42,825 nt of DNA from Victivallales bacterium (GTDB lineage: Bacteria; Verrucomicrobiota; Lentisphaeria; Oligosphaerales; Oligosphaeraceae), in contig JAFZAB010000221.1 of assembly GCA_017548425.1 (NCBI GenBank), positions 1-42,825 on the forward strand, written 5' to 3'. A program made the position numbers and the translations under genes. Below the pieces are notes generated by a model. The model saw nothing but the letters and a program-made list of their open reading frames with translations, ran no database searches and had not been told where the DNA came from. Positions 1 to 7,676 of the stretch are shown here, piece after piece; the first letter of the stretch is position 1; every line of letters starts with the position of its first letter.

Positions 1-36
1 ATTCTCCTTCTTTCCACAAATTCTTCAGAATGATGG

Positions 37-120
37 CCGACGTCTGCGAGGCAATCCGTTTCTTCCGTGTATTCAGTGGACTCCAAATGAACATTCGTGT
101 CCATTCGTGTTAATTCGTGG
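37..120. repeat. partial dispersed element ending in a decamer array
   Basis: Positions 91-120 are three 10-nt units sharing the core ATTCGTG. The preceding stretch contains GCGAGGCAATC (about 50-60), which also occurs in the right half of the 142-bp elements at 4989-5130 and 33500-33640. The same decamer array recurs at 5139-5167 and 14848-14877. It lies just downstream of the stop of the minus-strand oxidoreductase gene. No open frame in it looks real. Confidence 0.7.
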
Positions 121-123
121 TTC

Positions 124-1383
124 TTAAAGCTTCTCTTCGTATTCCATCCGCAGACGGCGGAACTCCGCCAAATCTTCGTCGGAATATTCCAATTTGCCCA
201 AGACACTGGAGAACGGCTTGTTCTTGCACGGACGAGACGGATCCGGATTCCAATCGTCGCCACGGAAGACTTCACGCGCCTTTTTATCATGGAAATCAAC
301 GATTTCCATCGGAACACCATGTTGCAAGGCAGACTTGTAGCCAAGAATACCAATCGCCGTCATGTCAATCGCTTTATAGACGTCGATATCGACGGGACGA
401 TTGCCGCGAATCGCTTCCGCGAAGAGATAGCTTGTGAAGAAGTCGCCGCCACCATGGCCAAAACCGCTGGCCTGTGAAAACTCTTCTGGGAATTTCGGAT
501 CATAGAATTCCGTCTCTGGTTGGTCGCCTGGCCAGTCCAAATGCATGCGACGGACCCGCAACTGACTGTTCCCCTGATTCCATTCCATCGTGCCGCGATT
601 GCAGCATATGCGGAAACGGTTGCCATGGTCGCGCAGTTTCGCGCACGGCATGACCTTCGCCAACGCGCCGTTGTCCATTTGACACATGAGAATACTCGCG
701 CAGTCGTCGATTTTGATTTTGCACGCGCCTTGATTGTGCGGATCGTCGAAATCATGCGGCACGACGAAGCCATTCACGCGAATCGGCCGCGTTCCCGTAA
801 TCCGCATGATCGGCCCCATCGAATGCGTGCTGTAATAGGTGATCGGCATCCATGCCCGCCAATGTTCCGGTCCGGAAGTCAGTGCCACACGGTCATTTAT
901 GCCGACGGGATGGATGTATTCGCCTTCCCCGTACATGAACTTGCCCATCTCGCCCGACTGCACCAATCGCGCCATTTCGAGATTCTGATTGCTGTACGGA
1001 TAGTTCTCTGCGAACGAATAGATGAGACCGCTTTCCTCCACGGCTTCAACGAGTTCCACCGCTTCGCCCATCGTGAACATCGCCATGCATTCGCTCATGA
1101 CATGCTTGCCAGCCTTCAACGCCTTCACGGCGGCTGGAGCGTGCTGCGTCGCGTAATTCGCAAGAATCACGGCGTCAAAATCATGCTGTAGGAATTTGTC
1201 GTAATCCGTGTAATAGGTGACGCCTTTGTCGTCGCCGCCGAGCGTTTTCTTTGCATGACGGAGCTGCGCTTCGAACACATCGCACAAGGCGACCAGTTCG
1301 AAACCAATCTGCCGCGCCACATTCGCCAAATACGCGCCACGCCCTGCACCAAACACACCAAGCTTAATCTTCTTGTCACTCAT
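124..1383 (-). CDS. Gfo/Idh/MocA family oxidoreductase (copy 1 of a tandem pair)
   Basis: Predicted NAD(P)-dependent oxidoreductase of 419 residues acting on a sugar, inositol or related compound in the cytoplasm. The N-terminal Rossmann fold shows GVFGAGRGAY at residues 9-18, and the family-typical substrate-binding domain follows. At the position of the usual Glu-Lys-Pro motif the protein reads E98-C99-M100, so the common catalytic lysine is absent. The start chosen is ATG at 1383, preceded by AGGAA at a normal distance and matching the start of copy 2; a TTG two codons upstream is less likely. It lies 52 bp downstream of a roughly 90% identical paralogue and is probably co-transcribed with it. 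The substrate cannot be read from sequence. The neighbouring GH105 and GH2 genes suggest glycan catabolism. Confidence 0.9.
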   Translation of the reverse strand: MSDKKIKLGVFGAGRGAYLANVARQIGFELVALCDVFEAQLRHAKKTLGGDDKGVTYYTDYDKFLQHDFDAVILANYATQHAPAAVKALKAGKHVMSECMAMFTMGEAVELVEAVEESGLIYSFAENYPYSNQNLEMARLVQSGEMGKFMYGEGEYIHPVGINDRVALTSGPEHWRAWMPITYYSTHSMGPIMRITGTRPIRVNGFVVPHDFDDPHNQGACKIKIDDCASILMCQMDNGALAKVMPCAKLRDHGNRFRICCNRGTMEWNQGNSQLRVRRMHLDWPGDQPETEFYDPKFPEEFSQASGFGHGGGDFFTSYLFAEAIRGNRPVDIDVYKAIDMTAIGILGYKSALQHGVPMEIVDFHDKKAREVFRGDDWNPDPSRPCKNKPFSSVLGKLEYSDEDLAEFRRLRMEYEEKL

Positions 1384-1435
1384 GATCAAATTCCTATCTT
1401 ATAACTTATTTTATATCAAATATATGCACCGATTC

Positions 1436-2698
1436 TTACAACGACTCTTCGTATTCCTTGCGAAGCCGACGGAATTCCGCCAAATTCTCTCCGCCGAATT
1501 CGATTTTGCCCAAGACGCTCGAGAACGGCTTGTCTTTGCAGGGAATGGCCGGATCTGGATTCCAATTGTCGCCACGGAAGACTTCACGCGCTTTTTTATC
1601 GTGGAAATCAACGATTTCCATCGGAATACCGTGTTGCAAGGCCGACTTGTAGCCAAGGATGCCGATGGCGGACATGTCAATCGCCTTATACACATCAAGA
1701 TCGACAGGACGATGCCCGCGAATCGCCTCACCGAAGAAATAGCAGGTGAAAAAGTCGCCGCCACCATGGCCGGTTGTGGCCGCTTCCGCAAATTCTTCAG
1801 GGAATTTCGGTTCGTAGAATTCTGTTTCTGTTTGATCGTCTGGCCAATCCAGATGCATGCGGCGAACGCGTAGCTGGCCATTGGTGCCTTGATTTGCTTC
1901 CATCGTGCCGCGATTGCAGCAGATGCGAACCCGCGTGCCATGATCGCGCAGTTTCGCGCACGGCATGATTTTCGCCAACGCGCCGTTGTCCATTTGACAC
2001 ATCAAAATACTCATGCAGTCGTCGATTTTGATCAGCCCTGCTCCTTGATTCAGATGGTCGTCAAAATCATGCGGCACGACGAAGCCGTTCACACGAACAG
2101 GCCGCGTTCCCGTGATCCGCATGATCGGTCCCATCGAATGCGTGCAATAATACGTCACCGGCATCCACGAACGCCAGTGTTCAGGGCCGGAGGTCAATCC
2201 CACGCGGCTTTTTACCGACATGGGATGGACATATTCCGCTTCACCGTACATGAACTTGCCCATCTCGCCCGACTGCACGAGACGCGCGATTTCAAGATTC
2301 CGAGCGCTGTATGGATAGTTTTCCGCGAACGAATAGACGAGACCGCTTTCCTCTACGGCCTCCGCCAATTCAACCGCTTCGCCCATGGTCAGCATCGCCA
2401 TGCATTCGCTCATGACATGTTTGCCAGCCTTCAACGCCTTCACAGCCGCGGGAGCATGCTGCGTCGCATAGTTCGCAAGAATCACGGCGTCGAAATCGTG
2501 CTGCAGGAATTTATCGTAATCCGTATAATAGGTAATGCCTACATCGTCACTTCCGAGTCCTTTCCGTGCATGGTTGAGCTGGGCTTCGAACACATCGCAC
2601 AAGGCGACCAATTCAAAACCAACCTGACGGGCGACTTTACCAAGATACGCCCCTCGCCCTGCACCAAACACACCTAGCTTAATTTTCTTCTCTGACAT
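1436..2698 (-). CDS. Gfo/Idh/MocA family oxidoreductase (copy 2 of a tandem pair)
   Basis: 420-residue cytoplasmic oxidoreductase. By eye, the first 100 residues differ from the downstream copy at only about 10 positions, so this is a recent tandem duplication. The Rossmann motif GVFGAGRGAY (9-18) is conserved, and it shares the unusual E98-C99-M100 in place of Glu-Lys-Pro. The start is ATG at 2698 with an AAAAGG element upstream. It is the first gene of the minus-strand pair and faces the divergently transcribed GH105 gene across a 187-bp spacer that contains three TCTAGAA boxes. Expression may be coupled to that operon. It could be an oxidoreductase, or a non-redox member of the fold given the missing lysine. 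Confidence 0.9.
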   Translation of the reverse strand: MSEKKIKLGVFGAGRGAYLGKVARQVGFELVALCDVFEAQLNHARKGLGSDDVGITYYTDYDKFLQHDFDAVILANYATQHAPAAVKALKAGKHVMSECMAMLTMGEAVELAEAVEESGLVYSFAENYPYSARNLEIARLVQSGEMGKFMYGEAEYVHPMSVKSRVGLTSGPEHWRSWMPVTYYCTHSMGPIMRITGTRPVRVNGFVVPHDFDDHLNQGAGLIKIDDCMSILMCQMDNGALAKIMPCAKLRDHGTRVRICCNRGTMEANQGTNGQLRVRRMHLDWPDDQTETEFYEPKFPEEFAEAATTGHGGGDFFTCYFFGEAIRGHRPVDLDVYKAIDMSAIGILGYKSALQHGIPMEIVDFHDKKAREVFRGDNWNPDPAIPCKDKPFSSVLGKIEFGGENLAEFRRLRKEYEESL

Positions 2699-2757
2699 GA
2701 CCTTATGACCTTTTGTTTATTCAATCGAAAAAAACTGTTTTTCATAATGTACATCTT

Positions 2758-2792
2758 GTTTCTAGAAACTCTAGAATCCTATCATTCTAGAA
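2758..2792. promoter_or_regulatory. possible operator with three TCTAGAA boxes
   Basis: The divergent spacer holds TCTAGAA at 2761-2767, 2770-2776 and 2786-2792. The first box lies in a perfect 12-bp palindrome (2758-2769). The second and third form an inverted repeat, TCTAGAAT (2770-2777) and ATTCTAGA (2784-2791), separated by 6 nt. Position and dyad symmetry suit a regulator site controlling both directions. No regulator gene is nearby, and the boxes could instead belong to the CTAG-rich spacer repeats seen elsewhere. Confidence 0.4.
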
Positions 2793-2885
2793 TCTTGAAT
2801 AACCGCCAATTCGATTGAAATCACCCTCGCCCATGAGTATATTAAGCCACAAATATCTGTACGACATCGAGAAGGATCATCGACC

Positions 2886-3917
2886 ATGGAATATTCGACA
2901 GAAGCCATCGCGGAAACCGTCATCATGCGGCATCATGCCACCGTCCCGTTCACCCATTATGCGGGGCTGTTGACGTTACAAGGCTTGATCAATCTCGCGC
3001 AAACCACCGGTCGTTCCGACCTTCGCGAACTGGCCTGCAAATGGCTGAAACCTTTTTATACAGGGGAAGTTACAAGAGTCGGCGGCGTTTATGACAAGAT
3101 GTACCGTTGTGGCGGCCACGCCTCCGCCCTGCTTGTCAAATATGACATGGCTCCAGAAGCGCTTCCAACGCTGATCGCCAAAGCCGATGAACTTATCCAA
3201 ACCCATCCGCGGGATGAACATGGTCTTTTCGGCAGGATTGAAGCTCCGGAAAAAATCTGGATTGACACCCTTTTCGCCGTCTGCCCGTTTTTGGCAGTTC
3301 TAGGCAATATCATAGGGCGGCAGGAGTTCACCAATGAAGCGTTGCATCAGATTCACGGATTCTGCAACCTCTTGATTGACAAAGAGAACGGACTTTATCA
3401 TCAATGTCGCAATTTTCAAGGCCCCGGAACAATGAGCGAAGACCATTGGAGCCGCGCCAACGGCTGGGCGGCACTCGCCTTGGCCGAACTCCTGTTCGAA
3501 TGCCCTGACAACGACGAAATCCGTCATCTCTACATGGCTCTCATGGATGCCTGCGCCAACGTGCAGGATGAAAACGGCCTTTGGCATCAGGAACTGACAC
3601 GCCCCGATTCCTATATCGAAACATCCGGCAGCGGACTGATCCTCTACGCGATCGGTCGCGGGCTCGAACGCGGCATCCTTCCGGAAAGATTCCGCACCAT
3701 TTTCATGAACGGATTGCGCGGCTATCTTGGCTATATTGGCCTCGACGGCTCAATCTATCACGCCTGCAAAGGATGCCTCTCGCCCGGCCATGCACAGATT
3801 GAAGACTATATGAACCATCCATGGGTGAGAAACGACATCCATGCGTTCGGCCCTGCCGTACTCGCCTTCGGGCAAGCCCTCCGCCTCGGTGTCAAGACCA
3901 TCTTTTTCATTGAATAA
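2886..3917 (+). CDS. GH88/GH105-type unsaturated glucuronyl (rhamnogalacturonyl) hydrolase
   Basis: 343-residue predicted hydrolase that removes the 4,5-unsaturated uronic acid left at the non-reducing end of oligosaccharides by polysaccharide lyases. Family marks of PF07470 (YteR-like) are present: the (alpha/alpha)6 helical pattern, IWIDTLF with the probable catalytic D127, GLYHQ (169-173), WSRANGW (188-194), GLWHQ (231-235) and TSGSG (246-250). There is no signal peptide, so it acts in the cytoplasm on imported oligosaccharides. ATG 2886 has AAGGA upstream. The D-2-hydroxyacid dehydrogenase begins 15 bp downstream and is very likely in the same operon. The exact substrate (rhamnogalacturonan versus another glycan) is not determined. 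Confidence 0.9.
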   Translation: MEYSTEAIAETVIMRHHATVPFTHYAGLLTLQGLINLAQTTGRSDLRELACKWLKPFYTGEVTRVGGVYDKMYRCGGHASALLVKYDMAPEALPTLIAKADELIQTHPRDEHGLFGRIEAPEKIWIDTLFAVCPFLAVLGNIIGRQEFTNEALHQIHGFCNLLIDKENGLYHQCRNFQGPGTMSEDHWSRANGWAALALAELLFECPDNDEIRHLYMALMDACANVQDENGLWHQELTRPDSYIETSGSGLILYAIGRGLERGILPERFRTIFMNGLRGYLGYIGLDGSIYHACKGCLSPGHAQIEDYMNHPWVRNDIHAFGPAVLAFGQALRLGVKTIFFIE

Positions 3918-3932
3918 GAAGGAAATGCAACC

Positions 3933-4913
3933 ATGAAAAAACGACTTCTTTCCATGTGCCCAATCGCCGACGAAACGGCGAAGAAGCGCATCGCCGAATA
4001 CTACGACATCACGGAACGGCAAAGTTGTACGGAAGAGGAACTTTTCGCCTTGGCAGGCACGTTTGAGGCGTTGATCGTCCCGTTCACCCCCACGATGCTC
4101 GTTACGGAACGCGTGATCGACAAAGCGTCCAATCTGGAAATCATCGCCTCCTCCTACGGCGGCACACGCCAAAATATTGCAGACATTTACGCAATTCGCA
4201 AAGGCATTTCCGTCATCCACACAGGAGCTTCCCGCGAAAGGCCCATGGCGGAATACACGCTCGCGTTGGTCCTCTCTTCGTTCCTGCAAATCAACAACTA
4301 CTATCACGACATGTGCGCAGGCGAATGGCCGCGTTTCAAATATCCGCGCACACGCATTCTCAAAGATCGCAAAGTCTCTGTAATTGGATATGGACGTATC
4401 GGAAAAGCCATCGCCTCTCTCTTCCATTGGTTCACACCCAACATCACCGTCGTCAGCAAGCATTTGACGCAGGAAGAAGCGGCGAAGGACGGCGTGACAC
4501 TGACGACGCTCAATGACGCTTTCGCCGAATCGGAAGTGATCATTCTCGCAGGCGGCAACACACCTGAAAACTATCATCTTATTGGAGCGGAACAGTTTGC
4601 ATTGATGCAAAAGGACGCCCTCTTCGTCAACATCGCCCGCGGACGCATGGTCGATGAAGCCGCCATGGCCGCCGCAGCCGCCACACGGCAAATCTTCCTT
4701 GCATTGGATGTCTTTGAGACCGAACCGCTTCCAGAAGATTCCCCACTCCGCAACAAAGAGAATATTCTTATCACGCCGCATCGCGCCAACAATCCGATCG
4801 AATTCGAAGAACGCTGGAAATGCCTCGCGACCGATCTGGTCGCCTTGGCCAACGGCCAGCGTCCGGATTCCCTTCTGACCGTTGAACGCGCCATGACGAT
4901 GAGCGAATCGTAA
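3933..4913 (+). CDS. D-isomer-specific 2-hydroxyacid dehydrogenase
   Basis: 326-residue NAD(P)-dependent dehydrogenase interconverting a 2-keto acid and a D-2-hydroxy acid in the cytoplasm. The nucleotide-binding loop GYGRIG is at 152-157. The catalytic Arg is R236 in NIARG, the Glu is E264 in DVFETEP, and the His is H283 in TPH, so the triad is complete. ATG 3933 follows AAGGAAATG at a suitable distance. It sits 15 bp behind the GH105 gene, which suggests a role in handling keto acids from unsaturated uronates, but the family is broad and the substrate is inferred only from position. A 7-bp hairpin directly follows the stop codon. Confidence 0.9.
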   Translation: MKKRLLSMCPIADETAKKRIAEYYDITERQSCTEEELFALAGTFEALIVPFTPTMLVTERVIDKASNLEIIASSYGGTRQNIADIYAIRKGISVIHTGASRERPMAEYTLALVLSSFLQINNYYHDMCAGEWPRFKYPRTRILKDRKVSVIGYGRIGKAIASLFHWFTPNITVVSKHLTQEEAAKDGVTLTTLNDAFAESEVIILAGGNTPENYHLIGAEQFALMQKDALFVNIARGRMVDEAAMAAAAATRQIFLALDVFETEPLPEDSPLRNKENILITPHRANNPIEFEERWKCLATDLVALANGQRPDSLLTVERAMTMSES

Positions 4914-4930
4914 CCCTTCCTTTGGAAGGG
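4914..4930 (+). terminator. hairpin at the operon end
   Basis: CCCTTCC, a TTT loop and GGAAGGG form a perfect 7-bp stem immediately after the TAA of the dehydrogenase gene. There is no T tract after it, so it may attenuate or protect the 3' end rather than terminate on its own. Confidence 0.4.
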
Positions 4931-4933
4931 TGC

Positions 4934-4961
4934 TAATGGCTTATGGCTAAAGGCTTATGGA
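4934..4961. repeat. heptamer array, four units of TWATGGC type
   Basis: Four consecutive 7-nt units (TAATGGC, TTATGGC, TAAAGGC, TTATGGA). The reverse complement matches the AGCCATT-type array at 12543-12578. On the minus strand every unit contains TAA or TAG. Confidence 0.8.
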
Positions 4962-4988
4962 ATTGTACCATCTCCCCGCGAAGCGGAT

Positions 4989-5167
4989 TCAGACCGCCGC
5001 AGCCGCCGGAGCCGTTTGGTTCATTCGCGATCAACGTCTTGTCTCAACATGGAATCCTTGGTGGTGTCGGCGGCCCGGCGGCGAGGCAATCTGTGAAAGA
5101 AAAACTGTGTAATCTGTGTAATCTGTGGTTTGATGAAAATTCGTGTTCATTCGTGTCCATTCGTGGT
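4989..5167. repeat. dispersed intergenic element (copy A) plus decamer array
   Basis: This fills most of the 313-bp gene-free stretch 4914-5226. 4989-5130 matches 33500-33640: both begin TCAGACCGCCG, share AGCCGTTTGG and TTCATTCGC on the left, and share CGGCGGCGAGGCAATCTGTG and ATCTGTGGTT on the right, while the middle differs. Left and right arms can pair (GCCGCCGG at 5002-5009 with CCGGCGGC at 5075-5082). A 9-nt TGTGTAATC array (5105-5130) follows, then three ATTCGTG decamers at 5139-5167. The small open frame through it is a product of the repeat. Confidence 0.75.
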
Positions 5168-5226
5168 TCCTAATGAATAAGTGGTTTTATAAATCATTAC
5201 AATAAAAACAATCCAGGCAATTCATC

Positions 5227-7572
5227 ATGCGTGAAAAAATCAATCTGAATCATGGTTGGCGCGTGCTCGTCAATCCCCCTGCCCCGCCCGTCGCGAAAAC
5301 AAAGGCCGGCATGTATCTCTCCGCCAAGACGGAACGACTCAAATGGGGCCCCGGAGCCTATCATCATATCGATGTCCATGAACATTGGAGCACCACGACG
5401 GAACTTTCGTCCGAACCGTGGCAAACCGTTGATCTACCGCATGACTACATTATCGCCCAGACGCCGTCACAGGACGAAACATGCGCGTTGGGCTATTTCA
5501 AATCATATCCCGCATGGTACCGTCGCCATTTCAAGCTCTCACCAGAAGACGAATCCAAACGGCTAGTCGTTTATTTCGAAGGGATTACGGGTATTTCCGA
5601 CATCTATCTCAACGGCTGTTTTCTAAAGCATAACGAAGGCGGTTACGTCTCGTTTGAAGTTGATATCACGGATCTTGCGCGATTCGACCAAGAGAACGTC
5701 CTCTCCGTCTATGTCAATCCGGACAGCTACGAGACATGGTGGTACGAAGGCGGCGGCATCTATCGCAACGTGTGGCTTGTCAAAACGGACATGGTCGCCA
5801 TTGATTTATGGGGCGTTTTCCTGCCCGTCCGAAAGTTGCAAGATTCGCTATGGCAAGTGCCTGTGGAAGTTGATGTCCGCAACGACAGCTATGCGGACGA
5901 AGCCGTCCAAATCGCATGCAATCTGCACGATCCGGCCGGCCAATCCGTCGCGATGTTGTCCATGAACGGCATTGCCAAAGCCCGCAGTATCGTAAAACTT
6001 TCCGCTGGAACGACAATTCGCAATCCGGAGCTTTGGGATATCGATTCGCCCAAACAGTACACCGCCGTCGTGACCGTCCGCAAAAAGATCAATGGCGGTT
6101 TTGTTGATTGCGATTCTGTCGAACAGCGTTTCGGTTTCCGTGAAGCCGTCTTTACTGCCGATAAAGGCTTCTTCCTAAATGGCCGCAACGTGAAAATCAA
6201 AGGTGTCTGCGGCCATCTGGACATGGGGCTCGTCGGCAAGGCCGTCTCTGACAATCTATGCCGCTACAAGGCGCAACTTTACAAAGAGATGGGCGCCAAC
6301 GCCTTCCGCACAAGCCACTATCCGCATCAAGAAGCCTTCATGGATGCCTGCGACGAACTCGGACTGCTTGTCATGGACGAAACACGCCGCTTCGAATCCA
6401 ATCCGGACGCCATCGCCCAAATGGAAATGCTCGTGAAACGCGACCGCAACCGCCCATCCGTCATCCTCTGGTCCACCGGCAACGAAGAATCCATGTATTT
6501 TTCCATCCCGCAAGGCGTCCGCATCCAGAAGGCGCTCGCCCACGCCGCCCGCAAACTCGATCCAACACGCCCCATCGTCGCCGCTATCGACCATCCTGCC
6601 AACGCTCTCATCCGCAGCGAACTCGATGTCATCGGCATCAACTACAGTCTCGGTTTGTTCGACAAATCACATGAAGACTATCCGAACACGCCGATCATTT
6701 CCAGTGAAAACTGTGCCGTTGGTTCTACGCGCGGCTGGTATTACGGCGACAGTCCCGACACAGGCCGTCTGGACGCGCGCGACCGCAATCCTGGCTCGGG
6801 AACGTTCGCTTCCGGCCGCGAAGAAACATGGAAATTCATCATGTCGCGACCATGGATCGGCGGTGGCTTCCAATGGGACGCTGTCGAACATCGCGGCGAG
6901 GCCGTCTGGCCGCGCCTCTGCTCCGTTTCGGGCGCCATCGATCTCTTCCTGCAACGGAAAGACGCCTTCTATCAAAATCAGTCCCACTGGCTTGACACGC
7001 CGATGATCCACATATTGCCGCACTGGAATCACAAGGGCTTGGAAGGCATGCCCATAACCGTCTGGATTTACACGAATTGCAATGAAGTTGAACTGTTCCT
7101 CAACGGCAATAGTCTCGGCCGAAAAGTCGTCACACCCTACACGCATCTCGAATATCCCGTGGAATACCAGCCGGGCCGTTTGGAAGCCGTCGGCTATGTC
7201 AACGGAAAAGAAGTCGTTCGCGATGTGCAGGAAACGACTGGCCCCGCCGTCGCGTTAAAACTCTCTCTCGCCAACGGCCCCGTCCGTTTCAATGGCGAAG
7301 ACATCGCCCTTCTCACCTGCACAGCCGTCGATGCCGAAGGCCGCGAAGTTCCTGATGCGACGCCATTTGTCAACTTCGACGCCACAGGAGACGGCCATAT
7401 TGTCGGCACAGGCTCCGACAACACGGATCACGTTCCCGTGCCCTGCACATCCCGCCAGATGCACGCCGGCAAAATCAGCGTCGCCGTCAAGCTCGGCAGC
7501 AAGCCCGACGGCTCCTTCACCCTCTTCGCCCGCGCCGACGGCCTCATGCCTGCTTACTATACCATCCAATAG
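5227..7572 (+). CDS. glycoside hydrolase family 2 protein (beta-galactosidase-like)
   Basis: 781-residue predicted retaining exo-beta-glycosidase. The order is an N-terminal sugar-binding jelly roll (about 1-190, ending in the GH2 hallmark YEGGGIYRNVW at 173-183), an immunoglobulin-like domain (about 190-305), a TIM barrel (about 306-590), and C-terminal beta domains resembling DUF4982 and bacterial Ig-like modules (about 600-781). The catalytic acid/base is E420 in TGNE, and the probable nucleophile is E494 in IISSEN. No signal peptide is seen, so it is probably cytoplasmic. ATG 5227 has only a weak AGG upstream. It lies 313 bp from the GH105/dehydrogenase pair, across repeat DNA, and may have its own promoter. 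It could be a beta-galactosidase, glucuronidase or mannosidase; the family alone does not decide. Confidence 0.92.
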   Translation: MREKINLNHGWRVLVNPPAPPVAKTKAGMYLSAKTERLKWGPGAYHHIDVHEHWSTTTELSSEPWQTVDLPHDYIIAQTPSQDETCALGYFKSYPAWYRRHFKLSPEDESKRLVVYFEGITGISDIYLNGCFLKHNEGGYVSFEVDITDLARFDQENVLSVYVNPDSYETWWYEGGGIYRNVWLVKTDMVAIDLWGVFLPVRKLQDSLWQVPVEVDVRNDSYADEAVQIACNLHDPAGQSVAMLSMNGIAKARSIVKLSAGTTIRNPELWDIDSPKQYTAVVTVRKKINGGFVDCDSVEQRFGFREAVFTADKGFFLNGRNVKIKGVCGHLDMGLVGKAVSDNLCRYKAQLYKEMGANAFRTSHYPHQEAFMDACDELGLLVMDETRRFESNPDAIAQMEMLVKRDRNRPSVILWSTGNEESMYFSIPQGVRIQKALAHAARKLDPTRPIVAAIDHPANALIRSELDVIGINYSLGLFDKSHEDYPNTPIISSENCAVGSTRGWYYGDSPDTGRLDARDRNPGSGTFASGREETWKFIMSRPWIGGGFQWDAVEHRGEAVWPRLCSVSGAIDLFLQRKDAFYQNQSHWLDTPMIHILPHWNHKGLEGMPITVWIYTNCNEVELFLNGNSLGRKVVTPYTHLEYPVEYQPGRLEAVGYVNGKEVVRDVQETTGPAVALKLSLANGPVRFNGEDIALLTCTAVDAEGREVPDATPFVNFDATGDGHIVGTGSDNTDHVPVPCTSRQMHAGKISVAVKLGSKPDGSFTLFARADGLMPAYYTIQ

Positions 7573-7621
7573 GGGCTCTCTCCTAGACACAGGTGGCATC
7601 ACTGCACTCCCATGAAATGGC

Positions 7622-7669
7622 AGTAGTCTAGACATCTAGGCATCTAGCCTCCTAGGCGTCTAGACTACT
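7622..7669. terminator. 19-bp CTAG-rich hairpin between convergent genes
   Basis: Arms 7622-7640 and 7651-7669 pair over 19 positions with two mismatches around a 10-nt loop. It sits between the GH2 stop (7572) and the HD-Pnk stop (7677) of convergent genes, so a bidirectional transcription barrier is plausible. It lacks a clear T tract. Inside it CTAG recurs every 7-9 nt, like the other spacer arrays. Confidence 0.5.
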
Positions 7670-7676
7670 ATAAAAC

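Noticed and set aside
3750..4781. 343-residue open frame on the minus strand
   Set aside because: Antisense to the 2-hydroxyacid dehydrogenase with its full catalytic triad; no motif of its own.
4943..5173. 76-residue open frame in the spacer
   Set aside because: It translates the dispersed element and its TGTGTAATC and ATTCGTG arrays; no independent coding evidence.
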